From assembly GCA_945933905.1 (NCBI GenBank), contig CAMEQX010000019.1:1-11085 (forward strand): a stretch of DNA of 11,085 nt, written 5' to 3'. This document shows, one piece after another, positions 1-7,290 of this stretch. Origin of the DNA: an uncultured Clostridia bacterium (GTDB taxonomy: Bacteria > Bacillota > Clostridia > Oscillospirales > Ruminococcaceae). The stretch's first letter is position 1. The number at the start of each line of letters is the position of its first letter. Position numbers and translations under genes: made by a program. The notes below the pieces were generated by a model. The model was given only the letters and a program-made list of their open reading frames with translations. It was not told the origin of the DNA and did not search any database.

Positions 1-1161
1 CTTCTCCGAGCCCTTTGCACCCGCAAGACGTTCCTTCAGCTTGCCGTACCAGAACTCACTTTTTTCGATGTTCATCATCACGGAGTAAAGCAGAGACATT
101 GATATCATAAGCCACGGTTCGCTTTCGATATCATTATCCGAAAGCATCAGATAATACTTGCGCATCTCGTAGAAATATCCCATTTCGGGATTTATCTTCG
201 CGTTTCTCACAAGCATATAGCGGATTTTGTCGGTATCGCTGCCCTTCGCGTAAAACTCGAGCGCCTTCATTTCGTTGCCGCTCATCTCGTAGTACAACGC
301 GATATTTCTGATAAAACCGTTTATCTGCTCGTGCGAATAGCAGCGCTTAAGTTCATCGTAAAGCGCTTTCTGCATAGGCCTGCGAAGTGTGTAGCTCTCG
401 CCGTTTTTCCGCATAAAATTGCCGCTTTCCAGAGCGCGCTCGATAAGCCTGCCGACATTTTTGTCGCCCGTGAGCACCTTTGCAAGCTCGATGTCAAAGC
501 TCTCCACCAGCGACAGCTTCATCAGAAGCTCCTTCACCTCGGGTTCAAGCCAAAGAAGCACCTTTTCGGTAAGCGAGGAAATATATGACTCGCGAATTTT
601 TTCAACCTGCTCATCGGTGACGGAATTTCCGTTCAGCGCCTCAACCAGCGCGTATTTCACGATATACCCGTTGCCCTCGCTGTGTTCAACAATAGTCTTG
701 ATTTCGCTTTCGGAAACCTCAAAGTATTTGTGTCGGAAATACTCGCTGATGTCGTCGCAGGTGAGCCCCAAATCCTCCTCGGAGATGAGGATAAAGTTGC
801 GCTCGATATACGCGTCCCGCAACCAAGCGGGCACGTTACTGCGCGAAATCAAAATCAGCCAGATGTCATCGCGTTTGGTGAGCTCAATCACCTCGCGGCG
901 CTTTTCCTCGTTAAAGAGCAAATGCAGGTCGTCTATCACAACAGGCAGAGCTTTTTTGGAATTTGCGTCAGCGGTCACTTCTGCGAAATCCTGCGAAATC
1001 TACGCGCACGAGGAATAGAAATACGGCTTGTTTTTGAGGAACTGCCGAACCAGCTCGGTTTTGCCGTAGCCTGTTGCGCCGTATATATAAACAACATTCC
1101 CGATAGACCGGCACGCGCGTATCTTTTTCAGCGCTTTGTGCGGCGATATATACTCTTGCAT
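1..1161 (-). pseudogene. MalT/LuxR-like STAND ATPase regulator, N-terminal part, interrupted by an in-frame TAG
   Basis: The minus frame from ATG 1161 runs open to the left edge apart from one TAG at 1002-1000 (codon 54). GAGG at 1172-1169 lies 7 bases before the ATG. Walker A is GATGYGKT (residues 28-35). Walker B is LPVVIDDLH (72-80), followed by a sensor-like stretch LILISRSNVPAWLR. The downstream helical part matches the ATPase/winged-helix portion of MalT-like regulators, which normally continue into repeats and a LuxR DNA-binding domain, here outside the window. Both nucleotide-binding motifs are in the same frame, so a single stop rather than a frameshift breaks the gene. A 10-base tandem duplication (981-990 and 991-1000) abuts the stop. 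Deleting one copy would put the two Walker motifs in different frames, so it does not simply explain the stop. It could be a recent pseudogene, a sequencing error, or less likely a read-through codon. The family call is by motif only. Confidence 0.72.
981..1000. repeat. 10-base perfect tandem duplication
   Basis: The unit ctgcgaaatc occurs twice back to back, inside the ATPase-regulator gene and immediately next to its in-frame TAG (1000-1002 on the plus strand). Because the unit is not a multiple of three, its copy number affects the reading frame. Confidence 0.85.
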
Positions 1162-1219
1162 ACTCCGACCTCACTGCTTTCACATCAGAATAAATCCGTC
1201 TTTATCCTAATATACACAT

Positions 1220-1239
1220 ATCTATATAATATTATAGAT
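1220..1239. promoter_or_regulatory. AT-rich inverted repeat upstream of the ATPase regulator
   Basis: Perfect 7-base arms ATCTATA (1220-1226) and TATAGAT (1233-1239) surround 6 AT bases. On the minus strand the right half contains TATAAT (1236-1231), a possible -10 box for the regulator gene starting at 1161. No good -35 box is found at the right distance. It is either a promoter element or a chance AT-rich palindrome. Confidence 0.35.
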
Positions 1240-1258
1240 TAAAACTTCCCCAAAATCT

Positions 1259-1276
1259 ACTGTCCGTTCGGACAGT
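1259..1276. promoter_or_regulatory. Operator-like perfect palindrome
   Basis: ACTGTCCG-TT-CGGACAGT has 8 perfect base pairs around a 2-base centre. A 2-base loop is too tight for an RNA hairpin, which favours a dimeric protein site on DNA. The GTCCG/CGGAC core resembles operators of some TetR-family repressors, but no such regulator lies in the window. It sits in the divergent gap between the ATPase regulator and the 750-residue protein gene, so it could control either. Confidence 0.5.
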
Positions 1277-1296
1277 TGCTGTAATATTTCGACAAA

Positions 1297-1316
1297 TTTT
1301 GTAAATCTGTACAAAA
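1297..1316. promoter_or_regulatory. Second inverted repeat in the divergent intergenic region
   Basis: Arms TTTTGTA (1297-1303) and TACAAAA (1310-1316) are perfect complements separated by 6 bases. It lies 20 bases to the right of the TGTCCG palindrome. It may be a further protein-binding site; nothing else supports a role. Confidence 0.3.
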
Positions 1317-1421
1317 ATAGGCAATAAAGCCGAAAAAGATTTTACATTTTTTGGGTAATTTCCGTTCCGTGTTATCTACAATTCGTTCCAAGTCGAATAA
1401 ACGGGATTTTTTCGGGAAAAT

Positions 1422-1450
1422 GTTACATTTTCAGGACTTGGGCGTATATA
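1422..1450 (+). promoter_or_regulatory. Weak candidate promoter for the 750-residue protein gene
   Basis: GTTACA (1422-1427) and TATATA (1445-1450) are 17 bases apart, each matching four of six consensus positions. It is placed correctly for the gene at 1482 but is not a strong match. A related run TTTACATTTT occurs at 1341-1350. The true promoter could be elsewhere in the 320-base gap. Confidence 0.25.
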
Positions 1451-1481
1451 CAGTTGAAAGAAAAATTTCGGAGGTATTGAT

Positions 1482-3734
1482 ATGGCAAATCTTAATCTCA
1501 AAGATGACATTAAAGCCAACGTGTATTCGGATACGTTTACCAAAAACGTGAACGACAAAACTCTTTCCGAGAAGGAAATTGAGTGGGGCGCGAAATGCAT
1601 CGACGATATGATTAGGGGCATTTACACCGAGGAGGAGCTGAATAAGCTCAAATCGGCGGGAATTGACCCTGCGACAGGCATTATGATTGATGGGAAACCC
1701 ATTGACTTTTATCAAACCGGCAGCAAGTATCAAGAACTTTTCGGTTCCCTTGACGCAACAAAAAGCGGAACAATCAAATGTCAGATAGTTGCAAATGCTC
1801 TTGAGGGCAAAAAACTCGACGTGATAAAGTACGGCATCGATGAAAATGGCGCTGTAACGGCAAAAGAGGCCGTTCCCGTAAACACGGAGGTTAAAGTTTC
1901 GGCAAAATCAACAAACTTTTTTCGCAGGCTTTTGGAAGCGATTGGATTGTTGTCGCCAAAACCCGATGAAAAGATTATCGCGGCAAACAATGAACCGAGA
2001 GATTACACCGAGTTTTTCGCGGAAAGCGCTCCCGAACAGGAAGAACGCGACAGGTTCAAGAACGAAATGAACGATGCCAAAGAGAAGTTTGCAAACAAAC
2101 AGCTCGATGATATCAAGGTCAAAACGCCCCAAAAGTCCGAAATGCTTTCCAAAGCGCAAAGGCACGCTATTTCTATGCAGTGCAGAGCCGAAAGCGTCAA
2201 GCACTCGGATTTAAAGAAAAAAATGGACGAGGAATTTTTCGCAGACCTTATCCCCGAGAATCGAAGACCGGGTTTATCCCTTGATAACGCTATCGGAATT
2301 AACATACGAAAATGTTTTAAGCTGTCAAACGCTAAAAACGATACTATAAGTTCTATAGACCCTTCCATAGACAGAAGAAACACGCGTATTTCCGTGGTTT
2401 TGCTCTATGGAATGACGCAGGGGCATTCTCTGGACGAATTGACTGCGCCCGAAAACTCGGAGCTGCGCAAAACGATAGGCAAGCAATTTATCAAGGATAT
2501 GGGTACAAAGACGCTTGAGGATTTCGCAAAGTCAAACGGTCTTGACAAAGACGCCGCTGAAACCCAAAATCAGTATAAGGCTTATTTTAACGAGCAAAGA
2601 GCAAAAATCGAGAAGTTCTATATTGACGGCTTTGAGAAACTCAGGCTCGAACCTCTCGACATACCCGACCCCAACAACTACACGGAATTTGCGCAAAAAT
2701 ACAGCAGGCTGCAATTATTAGGCACAATAATAAAAGATATCGAGCAGACATCAGCTTCCCTCGTCAAAAATACATATGACAATAGCGCTGAAGACGAAGC
2801 ATTGCACGACAGATACAGCGCGTTTATCAAATATATTACAAATGAAACGGGCGCTTTTAAGACAACATATTTGGACAATTATTTCGGTTTTCTTGCAAGC
2901 CCCGATTTTGCGGAAAGCAGAGACGAGAAAAATGTTATAGGCATAAATCTCGCCGCACAAGGAAAAGCCGGCGCGCAATATCTGTACGAGAAAACAAGGG
3001 GAATGGACTATGTTGCCAACCTTATTGACAATGAAGAATTATCCGCGAATAATATGGGATTATGTTTTAAAACAAACTCCGAAGATAAGAGCCTTGCCGA
3101 CGCTGCATACAAAAGCTTTCTCTGCACGAACGACCCCGATATGAAAACCGTTCTTTATGACGAGAACTCGAAACAATTTCTTCAGTTTGGCACAAACAAC
3201 GAAAAAGGCACGGTATTTGATATGAGCGACGCCTACCAGGAACGTATGGACAAAGGCGTGAGCACCAGAACCAATTTGAATAACTATATTCCTGCTATTG
3301 GCTACTTGAGAGAAAGCGGATCAACGCTTTCGGAGGCTTATCAATATGATATTATCGAAAAGCCGATGCGTGAGGAAGCTCAAGCCGAGAAAGCCGCAAA
3401 AGCTACCGAAAACACCAAAGAAATGGTTGACAAGCCCACGGAAGTTGATAAAGCCGCGCGAGAGAAAGAAAACTTCATCGAGAACGCTATGAAAGATAAA
3501 ATTTCTTTCAAAGAAGCCGAGCAATTATGGAAAGACGCCGAGCGCGACAAACGGTTTGAAAAAGCACTGGATGAAATGATGAAGGAAGCGGATGAGCTTC
3601 AGATAATAACACAAACCGAAACCAAGACAAGAATTACCGCAGACGAGCTTATGGGCACCACAAATCAGAAAATGACTATGCCGCCCAAGGAAACGCAAGC
3701 CCCCACAAAGCAGATGGGCATGAGCAAACCTTAA
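1482..3734 (+). CDS. Unknown 750-residue hydrophilic cytoplasmic-type protein
   Basis: The ATG at 1482 has GGAGG at 1470-1474, 7 bases upstream, and the gene ends with TAA. I do not recognise the family. The protein has no signal peptide, no membrane segment and no catalytic motif I can name. Residues 1-110 look compact (EIEWGAKCIDDMIRG at 33-47). Residues 141-161 form a short basic and hydrophobic stretch (FFRRLLEAIGLL). Residues 180-260 are highly charged and helical. Residues 300-630 are mixed alpha-type. Residues 625-705 are rich in Glu, Lys and Ala and probably coiled-coil, followed by a flexible Thr/Pro/Met-rich tail (710-750). The gene stands alone between a divergent gap and a strong terminator, so no partner is implied. 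It could be a structural protein, a secreted effector without a classical signal, or a lineage-specific protein. The coding call is firm; the function is open. Confidence 0.9.
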   Translation: MANLNLKDDIKANVYSDTFTKNVNDKTLSEKEIEWGAKCIDDMIRGIYTEEELNKLKSAGIDPATGIMIDGKPIDFYQTGSKYQELFGSLDATKSGTIKCQIVANALEGKKLDVIKYGIDENGAVTAKEAVPVNTEVKVSAKSTNFFRRLLEAIGLLSPKPDEKIIAANNEPRDYTEFFAESAPEQEERDRFKNEMNDAKEKFANKQLDDIKVKTPQKSEMLSKAQRHAISMQCRAESVKHSDLKKKMDEEFFADLIPENRRPGLSLDNAIGINIRKCFKLSNAKNDTISSIDPSIDRRNTRISVVLLYGMTQGHSLDELTAPENSELRKTIGKQFIKDMGTKTLEDFAKSNGLDKDAAETQNQYKAYFNEQRAKIEKFYIDGFEKLRLEPLDIPDPNNYTEFAQKYSRLQLLGTIIKDIEQTSASLVKNTYDNSAEDEALHDRYSAFIKYITNETGAFKTTYLDNYFGFLASPDFAESRDEKNVIGINLAAQGKAGAQYLYEKTRGMDYVANLIDNEELSANNMGLCFKTNSEDKSLADAAYKSFLCTNDPDMKTVLYDENSKQFLQFGTNNEKGTVFDMSDAYQERMDKGVSTRTNLNNYIPAIGYLRESGSTLSEAYQYDIIEKPMREEAQAEKAAKATENTKEMVDKPTEVDKAAREKENFIENAMKDKISFKEAEQLWKDAERDKRFEKALDEMMKEADELQIITQTETKTRITADELMGTTNQKMTMPPKETQAPTKQMGMSKP

Positions 3735-3750
3735 TCGCTTGAACAAAATA

Positions 3751-3790
3751 AAGCTCCGAGTGCAGTTTGACTGTATTCGGAGCTTTTTTG
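3751..3790 (+). terminator. Strong intrinsic terminator of the 750-residue protein gene
   Basis: A 15-base-pair stem (3751-3765 with 3771-3785), including two G-U pairs, closes a TTTGA loop. The run TTTTTT (3784-3789) follows. It begins 16 bases after the TAA and isolates this gene from the following operon. Confidence 0.92.
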
Positions 3791-3820
3791 TGCCTTAAAC
3801 AAATTTTTTTGCAAAAACTA

Positions 3821-3849
3821 TTGACAAATCAAAAAACGCGTGTTATAAT
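3821..3849 (+). promoter_or_regulatory. Consensus sigma-A promoter of the GntR/ABC operon
   Basis: TTGACA (3821-3826) and TATAAT (3844-3849) match the consensus at all twelve positions with a 17-base spacer. Transcription should start near 3856, inside the operator that follows. Such a strong promoter fits a gene set held off by a repressor. Confidence 0.93.
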
Positions 3850-3894
3850 AACTGTACTAAGACGAATAATACAGTTAGTACAAATAGTGCAGTT
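3850..3894. promoter_or_regulatory. Operator of the GntR/YtrA-type repressor
   Basis: Several half-sites overlap the predicted transcription start. TGTACTAA (3853-3860) is the exact complement of TTAGTACA (3875-3882), with 14 bases between. AACTGTACTA (3850-3859) pairs with TAGTGCAGTT (3885-3894) with one mismatch. AACTGT (3850-3855) also has the inverted copy ACAGTT (3871-3876). Known YtrA-type operators are inverted repeats with TGTA/TACA-type arms, so self-repression by the repressor encoded next is the natural reading. Binding itself is inferred. Confidence 0.75.
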
Positions 3895-3914
3895 TTTTGA
3901 AAGGAGGAGAAGAT

Positions 3915-4301
3915 GTGCTGAATATACGTTTTGAGGGGAAATCGCCGATTTACGAGCAGCTTTTTCGCGGAATTTCGCGGCTTGTGTCGGCGGGAGAGCT
4001 TTCGCCGAATGAAAAGCTGCCGGCTGTGCGAGAGGTCGCCAAGCAGTTCGGGATAAATCCGAACACGGTTCAAAAAGCCTACGCGCAGCTTGAACAGGCG
4101 GGGCTGATTTACTCAATTCCCGCGAAGGGAAGCTATGTTTCAGACAGGAAGGAGACGGCTGCGGCTGTGAAGGAAGAAGCGCTGCGAAATGCCGAAAAAT
4201 CGCTTCGTGAAGCGTTTTCGGCGGGGGTTGGTTTTGATGAAATAGTATCGCTTGCGGAGAAAATCGTAGGCGAGGAAAGGGACGGTGGAACAGATGATTG
4301 A
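3915..4301 (+). CDS. GntR-family (YtrA-type) transcriptional repressor
   Basis: This short winged-helix regulator of 128 residues probably represses its own operon. The start is best placed at GTG 3915, 7 bases after AGGAGG (3902-3907). An in-frame TTG at 3897 would include the ribosome site and is unlikely. The protein begins LNIRFEGKSPIYEQL, typical of YtrA-type GntR proteins, and has the helix-turn-helix region LPAVREVAKQFGINPNTVQK around residues 36-55 and the wing IPAKGSYVS. The C-terminal part, about 55 residues, is too short for the large effector domains of FadR or HutC types, as expected for YtrA. The stop TGA overlaps the start of the ABC ATPase gene, suggesting translational coupling. 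The trigger is unknown; related operons in Bacillus respond to cell-wall antibiotics. Confidence 0.9.
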   Translation: MLNIRFEGKSPIYEQLFRGISRLVSAGELSPNEKLPAVREVAKQFGINPNTVQKAYAQLEQAGLIYSIPAKGSYVSDRKETAAAVKEEALRNAEKSLREAFSAGVGFDEIVSLAEKIVGEERDGGTDD

Positions 4302-5190
4302 GATTAAGAACGCGGTTATGCAGTTCGACGAGAAAAACGCGCTCGACGGTGTTTCTATCACGATACCCGCGGGCTGCGCCTATGGACTGCTCGGCTCAAA
4401 CGGCGCGGGAAAATCCACGCTTTTGCGGCTGTTGTCGGGAATTTACAAGCCTGTTTCGGGAGAAGTTCTGATTGACGGAAACGTGGTTTTCGACAACGCG
4501 GCGATGAAAGAGCGCGTGTTTTTCATCAACGATGAAACAGCGCAGTTCAACAATATGACGCTCACGGATTTGAAAAACTACTTCAAGCGGTTTTACGGGA
4601 CGTTTTCCGAGGAACTGTGGCAAAAGTTGTATTCAACGCTGAATTTGCCGCTCAAAAAGCGCCTGAGCACGTTCTCGAAGGGAATGAAGCGGCAGGCGGT
4701 CGTAATCTGCGGAATTGCCTGCAAAACGCCGTATTTGTTCCTTGACGAAGCGTTTGACGGTCTTGACCCGACAATGCGTATAATCGTGAAGCAAATGCTG
4801 ATTGACGCGATGATGGACACGGGACTTACGGTGATTTTCAGCTCACACAATCTCGGCGAAATCGACGAATTTTGCGACAGAGTTGGGCTGCTCCACGCGG
4901 GAAAGGTTGTGTTTGACCGCGAGCTTGACAGCGTGAAAGGAAACGTGTTCAAGATACAAACGGCGTTTGACGCGCCCGTCACCAAAGAGAGCTTTGCGGG
5001 AATTGACGTTTTGCATATCGAAAACATCGGCAGCATAACTCACCTGATTGTCCGCGGAGAGCGCGAGGAGGTTCGCGCGGCTGTCGAAAAACTCTCGCCG
5101 AAGCTGTACGATGAAGTTCCGCTTTCGCTCGAGGAGATATTTATTTATGAAATGGAGGTGCTTGGATATGACAGCTCAAAGCTCGGTTAA
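4294..5190 (+). CDS. ABC transporter ATP-binding protein, YtrB-like
   Basis: This 298-residue ATPase should power the permease encoded next. Walker A is GSNGAGKST (34-42). The signature is FSKGMKRQ (127-134) in place of LSGGQ, a variant common in this subfamily. Walker B with the D-loop is LFLDEAFDGLD (148-158), and the H-loop histidine is H185 in SSHNL. All key residues are present, so it should be active. Residues from about 215 form an accessory C-terminal domain. ATG 4294 overlaps the repressor stop by 8 bases and starts the usual MIEIKN. An in-frame GTG at 4285, with GAGGAAAGGG upstream, is an alternative that adds three residues. Its 3' end overlaps the permease gene by 23 bases, so the three genes form a tight operon. 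The substrate is unknown; export of, or defence against, a peptide or drug is a family-level guess. Confidence 0.93.
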   Translation: MIEIKNAVMQFDEKNALDGVSITIPAGCAYGLLGSNGAGKSTLLRLLSGIYKPVSGEVLIDGNVVFDNAAMKERVFFINDETAQFNNMTLTDLKNYFKRFYGTFSEELWQKLYSTLNLPLKKRLSTFSKGMKRQAVVICGIACKTPYLFLDEAFDGLDPTMRIIVKQMLIDAMMDTGLTVIFSSHNLGEIDEFCDRVGLLHAGKVVFDRELDSVKGNVFKIQTAFDAPVTKESFAGIDVLHIENIGSITHLIVRGEREEVRAAVEKLSPKLYDEVPLSLEEIFIYEMEVLGYDSSKLG

Positions 5191-7138
5191 TCTGCAAAAC
5201 AAGCCGTTTTACAAGTTTTTGCCGTATTTTCTCACAAAGCTGCGCTTCCTGCGCCCGCAGATGATAATGACGGGAATTTTCGCGCTGTTGAGCTATCCGC
5301 TCGTTGCAATTTTCGTGAATATGTGGCTTGACGCGGATATCAAAGTTTTCGAACTAAACAAGTTGGGGGACATTTTAACACCGGAAATTCAAAATGCGAT
5401 GAACGCGGCAAATATGGCGCAATCCCTTGCGGAAATGAGCATTGTCATCGGCGCAATCTGCCTTGTGGGAATGTTCGTTTTCACGTTCGTGACAACGCTT
5501 CGCTCGTTCCGTTATCTTTACAACAAAAACGCCGTTGATATGGACTACGCGCTCCCCGTGAACCACAACACGCGCTTTTTCGCGGACTTGGCGGCGGTTT
5601 TCACGACAAGCATTGTCCCGCATTTTATCTCGGTTATAATCGGCGTGATTTCCACAAACGTGATTTCCGAGAAAGCAAAAGTATTTTTAGGCGCAAAAGA
5701 CGCGACAAACATCGAATTAGTCGAAACGGTTTCTTCGATTGTCTTGCAGTGTATGTTCGTGGGACTTTTCGCGTGCTTTATGCAGATTGCGTTCAGTCTG
5801 CTTATGATTTCTACAAGCGGCAGAAAAGCGGTTGCGGCGGTTTTCCCCGTGCTCATAAATATCGCTGTTCCGATAATCCACGCGCTTGTGCTTTTCATCA
5901 TAGACAACAACACCTACGGCTCGGAAAACTACGGAAATACGCTGTATTACCCCGCAACCGCGACTTCACCCATAGGAATGCTGGCAATATCGATAACCGA
6001 AAGCATAAATTTCTTCTGGGGCGTTGATTTCGGTGCCGGCGTCACCGGTGAAACTCTCCCGATTTTCCACTCAGAAAATCTGATAACGGCGATTGTTTTC
6101 ACGATAATTTTCTTTGTGGGAGCGTATTTCCTGATAAAATTCCGCAGAACAGAGCGCGTTGGAAACGCGTATGTTTTCAAGGGAATGTCGGTTATTATAC
6201 CGGGGATTGTGGTTTTGGCGATGTCGCTTCCGATGTGGAATATGGTTTTATCGCCGCTTGCAAAAAGCAGGCAGCAAGCTACGCAAAGCGACACGGTTGC
6301 GTGGATTATGGGACTGCTTATCTCAACGTTTATCGTGTACGTTATCCTTGAACTCATCAGCGGAAAAGCGTTCCGCAAGTTCCACATAACCGTGGCAAAA
6401 TGGGCGGGAAGCGTTCTCGTATGCGCGGGAATAACGGCGGTGTTTGTGTTCTCAAACGGCTTCGGAAAAGCGGAGTTTGTGCCCGCACCCGAGCAGGTTG
6501 TAAGCGCAGAGGTTCATCTTTTCACTGACCAAGGTAAAAATCCCTACAAAAGCTACGCATTCGGTATCGACATAACTACTGACAAAGACAAAATCGCCGA
6601 AATAACCGAGCTTCACAAAAAAGTTCCGAAATATCGCACGGAGGACACCTCGGACTATGTTATCACGCTGAATTATCTTCTCACAAGCGGCGAGGAAGTC
6701 CGCCGTGGCTATTGGATTTCACCCGAGCTTTATTCCGAGCTGATGAACCAAATTGTCACTCCCAAAAACTGGTACGATGAAAAATGCGGAATGTTGGAGA
6801 ATGCCTTGAAAGAACCGGACTCAGAGGTTGTACAAATTGTGGTTAAGGAATTGAAAAACATCGACAATTACGCATTTGAAACCACAAACGAGGTGCATCT
6901 CAAGCCGTCCGAATTTGACGTAAATCGCTTCCTCGAGGCAGTTCGCAAGGACAGCGAGAAGATGAATTTCGAGCTTTATTGGAACAGCGAAACTAATTAT
7001 ACGTGCGGGGTCGAAGTTATTGCCCAAAACAATATCACTCACTATATCAATCATATCAATTACAACATTTTTATTGAGGATTGGATGGAGAACACGATTG
7101 AATATCTCAATAACTTCGCGAACATAACGCTGACTTAA
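5168..7138 (+). CDS. ABC-2-type permease with large C-terminal extracytoplasmic domain
   Basis: The ATG at 5168 follows GGAGGT (5154-5159) by 8 bases, inside the end of the ATPase gene, giving 656 residues. Hydrophobic segments lie near 32-54, 88-112, 141-165, 190-215, 221-245, 305-325, 340-360, 378-397 and 412-430, about nine membrane helices. A loop between helices 2 and 3 has ALPVNHNTRFF (128-138), like the coupling segment of YtrC/YxiO-type permeases. Residues 431-656 are hydrophilic and Asp/Glu/Asn-rich, with no further membrane span. After an odd number of helices this domain should be on the outer face if the N-terminus is inside. The single permease suggests a homodimer working with two ATPase copies. 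The role is probably export or sensing of an envelope-active compound, inferred from the YtrA-type context. The C-terminal domain is not one I can name with certainty. Confidence 0.9.
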   Translation: MTAQSSVNLQNKPFYKFLPYFLTKLRFLRPQMIMTGIFALLSYPLVAIFVNMWLDADIKVFELNKLGDILTPEIQNAMNAANMAQSLAEMSIVIGAICLVGMFVFTFVTTLRSFRYLYNKNAVDMDYALPVNHNTRFFADLAAVFTTSIVPHFISVIIGVISTNVISEKAKVFLGAKDATNIELVETVSSIVLQCMFVGLFACFMQIAFSLLMISTSGRKAVAAVFPVLINIAVPIIHALVLFIIDNNTYGSENYGNTLYYPATATSPIGMLAISITESINFFWGVDFGAGVTGETLPIFHSENLITAIVFTIIFFVGAYFLIKFRRTERVGNAYVFKGMSVIIPGIVVLAMSLPMWNMVLSPLAKSRQQATQSDTVAWIMGLLISTFIVYVILELISGKAFRKFHITVAKWAGSVLVCAGITAVFVFSNGFGKAEFVPAPEQVVSAEVHLFTDQGKNPYKSYAFGIDITTDKDKIAEITELHKKVPKYRTEDTSDYVITLNYLLTSGEEVRRGYWISPELYSELMNQIVTPKNWYDEKCGMLENALKEPDSEVVQIVVKELKNIDNYAFETTNEVHLKPSEFDVNRFLEAVRKDSEKMNFELYWNSETNYTCGVEVIAQNNITHYINHINYNIFIEDWMENTIEYLNNFANITLT

Positions 7139-7189
7139 GAGGCGAAACGCACCTTAACCGAATATTCCCCGACTGATTTTTCCGGCAAA

Positions 7190-7262
7190 TACTGGGATAT
7201 AAATGAAAGAACCGCATAACAACGCGGTTCTTTTCTATTATGTGACAAAATAGATTTTTAGA
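7190..7262. repeat. Dispersed terminator-containing repeat, copy 1
   Basis: About 70 bases from GGGATATAAA through the hairpin to the AT-rich tail AAAATAGATTTTT resemble 9208-9276 in the same orientation. The match is imperfect but covers the upstream flank, both hairpin arms and the tail, so it is more than a shared stem. The two copies bracket the damaged kinase and membrane-protein region. Confidence 0.5.
7206..7234. terminator. Bidirectional intrinsic terminator between the operon and the kinase
   Basis: AAAGAACCGC (7206-7215) and GCGGTTCTTT (7224-7233) form a 10-base-pair stem with an 8-base loop. T-runs follow on the plus strand (7231-7234) and, through AAA, on the minus strand. It can end both the ABC operon and the converging histidine kinase gene. 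A related copy lies at 9224-9251. Confidence 0.85.
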
Positions 7263-7290
7263 TAATAATTTAAATGATTGGTTGTTGGAA

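Noticed and set aside
968..1183. Minus-strand 71-codon frame over the start of the ATPase regulator
   Set aside because: It is a shifted frame of the regulator. The Walker motifs lie in the other frame, which has its own start and ribosome site.
419..1242. Long plus-strand open frames opposite the ATPase regulator
   Set aside because: They are antisense shadows of the minus-strand gene, without ribosome sites or recognisable motifs.
3897..3914. TTG start of the GntR repressor at 3897
   Set aside because: The six extra codons contain the AGGAGG ribosome site itself; GTG 3915 is correctly spaced from it.
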